From Glycocaulis sp050485565 (GTDB taxonomy: Bacteria > Pseudomonadota > Alphaproteobacteria > Caulobacterales > Maricaulaceae), in NCBI RefSeq assembly GCF_050485565.1, contig NZ_JBJHBQ010000007.1, positions 130,513-194,512 of the forward strand: a DNA stretch of 64,000 nucleotides. The letters are read 5' to 3'. Of the stretch, positions 61,752 through 64,000 are shown in pieces; position 1 is the first letter of the stretch, and each line of letters opens with the position of its first letter. Position numbers and translations under genes: made by a program. Under the pieces are notes generated by a model that did no database searches, was not told the DNA's origin, and saw only the letters and a program-made list of their open reading frames with translations.

Positions 61752-62659
61752 CGCGGTTTTTGTATCACTGTTTCAGGCGGCAGGGTGCTGGACCTGCGCG
61801 CAGCCACAAGGGCCACGCCGCCAATCGCGATCAGCCCGCCAGCCACGAGCTGCCAGCTCACCGGATCGCCCAGCAACACAACGCCTGAAATGACCCCGAT
61901 CAGCGGAGCCATCAGCGTCATCGGCGCGATCAGCGAGGCGTCATAGCGGCGCAAAAGCCAGTAGAAAGCGCCATGACCGAATATGTTCACCACCACCACG
62001 GTGAAGATCAGCGTCGCAATCAGCAGCCAGCCGCCCGCCAGCATCGCCTCTATCTGGCCGCGCTCGAATATCAGGCTGGCAATCAGCAAAGGCGGCCAGG
62101 AAAACAGTCCGATCCACGCCTGTAAGGGGATAGTGGTCAGCTCCACGCGCTTGACAAAGATCGAGCCGGCCGCCGCCGCCATGGCCGCGCCAACGCCTGC
62201 CAGCAATCCCACGGTGAAGCTGATCTCGGCAGGTTTGAGCACCACCAGAGAGGCGCCCGCGAACGCCATGCCCATGCCGGAGGCACGCACCCAGCCCACC
62301 TTCTCCTTCAGAAACATGACGGAGAGGATGGTGGTGAAGGGCACCGAGAGCTGCACCACGATCGCGATGGAAGACGGCGTGGCGTAGTGCAGGCCGACAA
62401 ACAGGAGAGCGAACTGGATCGCGCCCATGCCAAGCCCGGCCCCGATGACCGGCCCGATTTTCTTCGGCACCGGCAAGAGCCAGGGCGCCAGCATTGCATA
62501 GAGCAGCGCAAAGCGGATGAAGGCGAAGAAGAGCGGCGGCACGCCCTCAAAACCGGGCAGAATGTCCGGCGTACCGGAGACCGACCATTTCGCGACGACG
62601 AAATTGACGCCCCAGACCAGGCAGACAGCAAAAAGAAGGGCGAAATGGCGCGGACTCAT
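61748..62659 (-). CDS. EamA/DMT-family permease
   Basis: A 303-residue inner-membrane protein with ten hydrophobic segments in two EamA repeats (about 7-135 and 150-290). VWGVNFVVAKW near the start and SLVVLKP, then APLIGVISGVVLLGDPVSWQLVAGGLIAIGGVAL in outline, are family features. It likely exports amino acids or other small metabolites; substrate unknown. It is translationally coupled with the amidase gene by ATGA, a pairing with no obvious functional logic. Confidence 0.88.
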   Translation of the reverse strand: MSPRHFALLFAVCLVWGVNFVVAKWSVSGTPDILPGFEGVPPLFFAFIRFALLYAMLAPWLLPVPKKIGPVIGAGLGMGAIQFALLFVGLHYATPSSIAIVVQLSVPFTTILSVMFLKEKVGWVRASGMGMAFAGASLVVLKPAEISFTVGLLAGVGAAMAAAAGSIFVKRVELTTIPLQAWIGLFSWPPLLIASLIFERGQIEAMLAGGWLLIATLIFTVVVVNIFGHGAFYWLLRRYDASLIAPMTLMAPLIGVISGVVLLGDPVSWQLVAGGLIAIGGVALVAARRSSTLPPETVIQKPR

Positions 62660-62736
62660 GGGCGCGCTGTAGCCGCCATGAGACAGCGCTTCAAGTCACG
62701 AAACCGGGCGAAGTGTTACCGTTGGCAGCGGGCAGT

Positions 62737-63018
62737 TCAGCCGCGCGGGGTGCTGGTGCCGTCCACTGTCCAGCCGTGCGGGCCACGGCGCGCGACCAGC
62801 ACCGAGCTGTCCGTCTTCCGGCCGCCACGCACCTTGCGGTAGACCCACCAGGCACCTGCGCCGAGAACCGCGAGCCCTGCGATCACAAAGGCCGCAGCCG
62901 TGAGCACAGCTGCCAGCAGCACAACAAGACCGATGAAAGCTGCAGCGATAATCGCAGCAAGAACCGCTCGCAGAGCCTGCACGGCGGCGTCGGAATTGAA
63001 TGCCGGTTGCTGTGTCAT
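62737..63018 (-). CDS. small hypothetical membrane protein, 93 aa
   Basis: A 93-residue protein with one long or two short hydrophobic segments (VLAAIIAAAFIGLVVLLAAVLTAAAFVIAGLAVLG is continuous) and a basic C-terminal part (YRKVRGGRKT) that probably faces the cytoplasm. No family recognised. The ATG at 63018 has GGGAGAC upstream and replaces one six codons earlier. It lies 77 bp from the EamA gene's start on the same strand. Confidence 0.65.
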   Translation of the reverse strand: MTQQPAFNSDAAVQALRAVLAAIIAAAFIGLVVLLAAVLTAAAFVIAGLAVLGAGAWWVYRKVRGGRKTDSSVLVARRGPHGWTVDGTSTPRG

Positions 63019-63209
63019 CAGTGTCTCCCGCGTCATCGGCTCAAGAGTGACCCTGCCGGTCCGGCTAGAGTTGGGGGTTTAACCGGCCGCGTCAATGGTA
63101 ACGGGCCATCTCTCACACAGATTTAATGCACGCTGCGGCGAATCCGTTCCTGCCAGCCTGCCTAGCCACTGGGCCTGATGGGTGGCGGGTCATGGCCTCA
63201 AAGGACAGC

Positions 63210-63911
63210 TCAGGCAGACAAGGCTGACGGTTTCAGTCCCCGCTCGACGAGGATTTTCTGATAGGCGGCGTTGATAACAGCCATTTTCTCGTCCGCAAGC
63301 CGTTGCAGCTCCAGCGGCGCGCCGCGCGCCATCAGCCGGTCCGGGTGATTCTGCGAGGCGATGCGCCGGTAGGCCCGCTTCAGATCACCATCCTCGATCG
63401 AGCGGTCCACCCCCAGCACCAGATAGGGGTCTTCCCCGTCCAGCGCGCCATGACCGGCCCGGATGCGGTCAAACTCGCTGTCGGAGAATCCGAAAATCCC
63501 CGAGACCGAATGGAGGTATTCCATCTCTTCGGCCGTCACGCGGCCATCGGCCTTGGCGATGTGAAATAGCCCATCGAGCACGTCTTCCAGAATCGCCGGA
63601 TGCGCGCGGAAGCGCCGCGCTAGCCGGCGCGCATACCCCTCAAACCCCAGCGTTGTCTGCTTGGCCAGATTGAAGGCGCGCATCAGCGAAGCCTCAAAGC
63701 CTGAGGGCGCGCGCAAGACCTGGCGGAAGGCGGCCACCTCGTCATGGGTGACCTCGCCATCGGCCTTGGCCATCTTCGCGCCCAGCCCGATCAGGGCCAT
63801 CGCAAACTCGGCATCATCCACCCGGTGCCCCGGCGGACAATCACCCTCCGGGCAGGCGAACGGGTCGGCGGGGCCGGTAATCAGCTCTGCGAGTTTGCGC
63901 CAGACGCTCAT
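63210..63911 (-). CDS. TerB-DnaJ domain co-chaperone (DjlA-like, soluble)
   Basis: A 233-residue protein. A TerB-like helical domain (about 30-150, with the acidic AKADGEVTHDE and AKADGRVTAEE repeats) is followed by a J domain (about 160-230) with the HPD tripeptide at 189-191. This is the layout of DjlA, but the N-terminal membrane anchor of E. coli DjlA is missing, so it is probably cytosolic or peripheral. It should stimulate DnaK. The last ~90 bp of the window beyond its start show no gene. Confidence 0.88.
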   Translation of the reverse strand: MSVWRKLAELITGPADPFACPEGDCPPGHRVDDAEFAMALIGLGAKMAKADGEVTHDEVAAFRQVLRAPSGFEASLMRAFNLAKQTTLGFEGYARRLARRFRAHPAILEDVLDGLFHIAKADGRVTAEEMEYLHSVSGIFGFSDSEFDRIRAGHGALDGEDPYLVLGVDRSIEDGDLKRAYRRIASQNHPDRLMARGAPLELQRLADEKMAVINAAYQKILVERGLKPSALSA

Positions 63912-64000
63912 GCGCGCTTATCTGCACCGCAAAACCGGCAAACGGAAGAGGCAAATGGGCGCAGACAGCACCGCAATGTGGGAGATCTGGATAGATCGTG

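Noticed and set aside
1..64000. Insertion sequences, prophage, integrase or CRISPR array
   Set aside because: No transposase, integrase or phage protein is encoded and no regularly spaced direct repeats were found; the only repeats are the hairpin elements listed.

Overview
The window is about 64 kb of dense, GC-rich alphaproteobacterial chromosome. The gene order mraZ-rsmH-ftsL-ftsI-murE-murF-mraY-murD-ftsW-murG-murC-murB-ddl-ftsQ-ftsA-ftsZ, followed by lpxC, bamD, recN and ligA, is the classical alphaproteobacterial division/cell-wall arrangement. A full CtrA-type box (TTAA-N7-TTAA) lies in the ftsZ leader. Together with a TonB-dependent-receptor catabolic operon, this points to the Caulobacterales/Maricaulales/Hyphomonadaceae side of the class; the genus cannot be read from this sequence. 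No transposase, integrase, phage or CRISPR locus is visible.

Region 1 (1-17.6 kb) is largely catabolic. A truncated CoA-transferase opens the window. It is followed by a six-gene minus-strand operon: TonB-dependent receptor, Spinster-type MFS permease, secreted type-B carboxylesterase, acyl-CoA ligase, TetR repressor and an SDR resembling the dehydrogenase domain of peroxisomal MFE-2. The operon reads as outer- and inner-membrane uptake, ester cleavage, CoA activation and oxidation of an unknown hydrophobic ester or acid. A near-perfect 28-bp palindrome in front of the receptor gene is the likely TetR operator. After a tRNA-Met, a chemoreceptor and several envelope proteins, a second beta-oxidation group follows (enoyl-CoA hydratase, a second MFE-2-like SDR, thiolase).

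Region 2 (17.7-35.6 kb) is mixed housekeeping: a MarC-like membrane protein, a fused aspartate kinase/diaminopimelate decarboxylase, a lipoprotein phosphodiesterase, AMP nucleosidase, an MHYT-GGDEF-EAL c-di-GMP protein, a tyrosine phosphatase, pabB-pabC for p-aminobenzoate, an alpha/beta hydrolase, a nucleoside transporter, a hexapeptide acyltransferase, a uracil-DNA-glycosylase-family protein and a Leu/Phe-type amino-acid dehydrogenase. Three convergent gene junctions here carry hairpin-rich repeat elements.

Region 3 (35.7-60.6 kb) is the minus-strand division, peptidoglycan, lipid A, outer-membrane assembly and DNA repair block. Most dcw genes overlap by 4 bp, so translational coupling is likely. 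Three TGGGA repeats at a 10-bp period lie upstream of mraZ and match the known MraZ operator format. A fourth repeat element interrupts the block between murC and murB. A rho-independent terminator follows ftsZ.

Region 4 (60.6-64 kb) holds the RNase P RNA gene, an AmpD-like amidase, an EamA permease, a small membrane protein and a TerB-DnaJ protein.

No entirely new multi-gene system is evident. The best leads are the uncharacterised ester-uptake operon with its operator, and the hairpin repeats whose stems differ in sequence but keep their pairing. Starts were moved downstream of the longest open frame where a ribosome-binding site or family alignment supports it.
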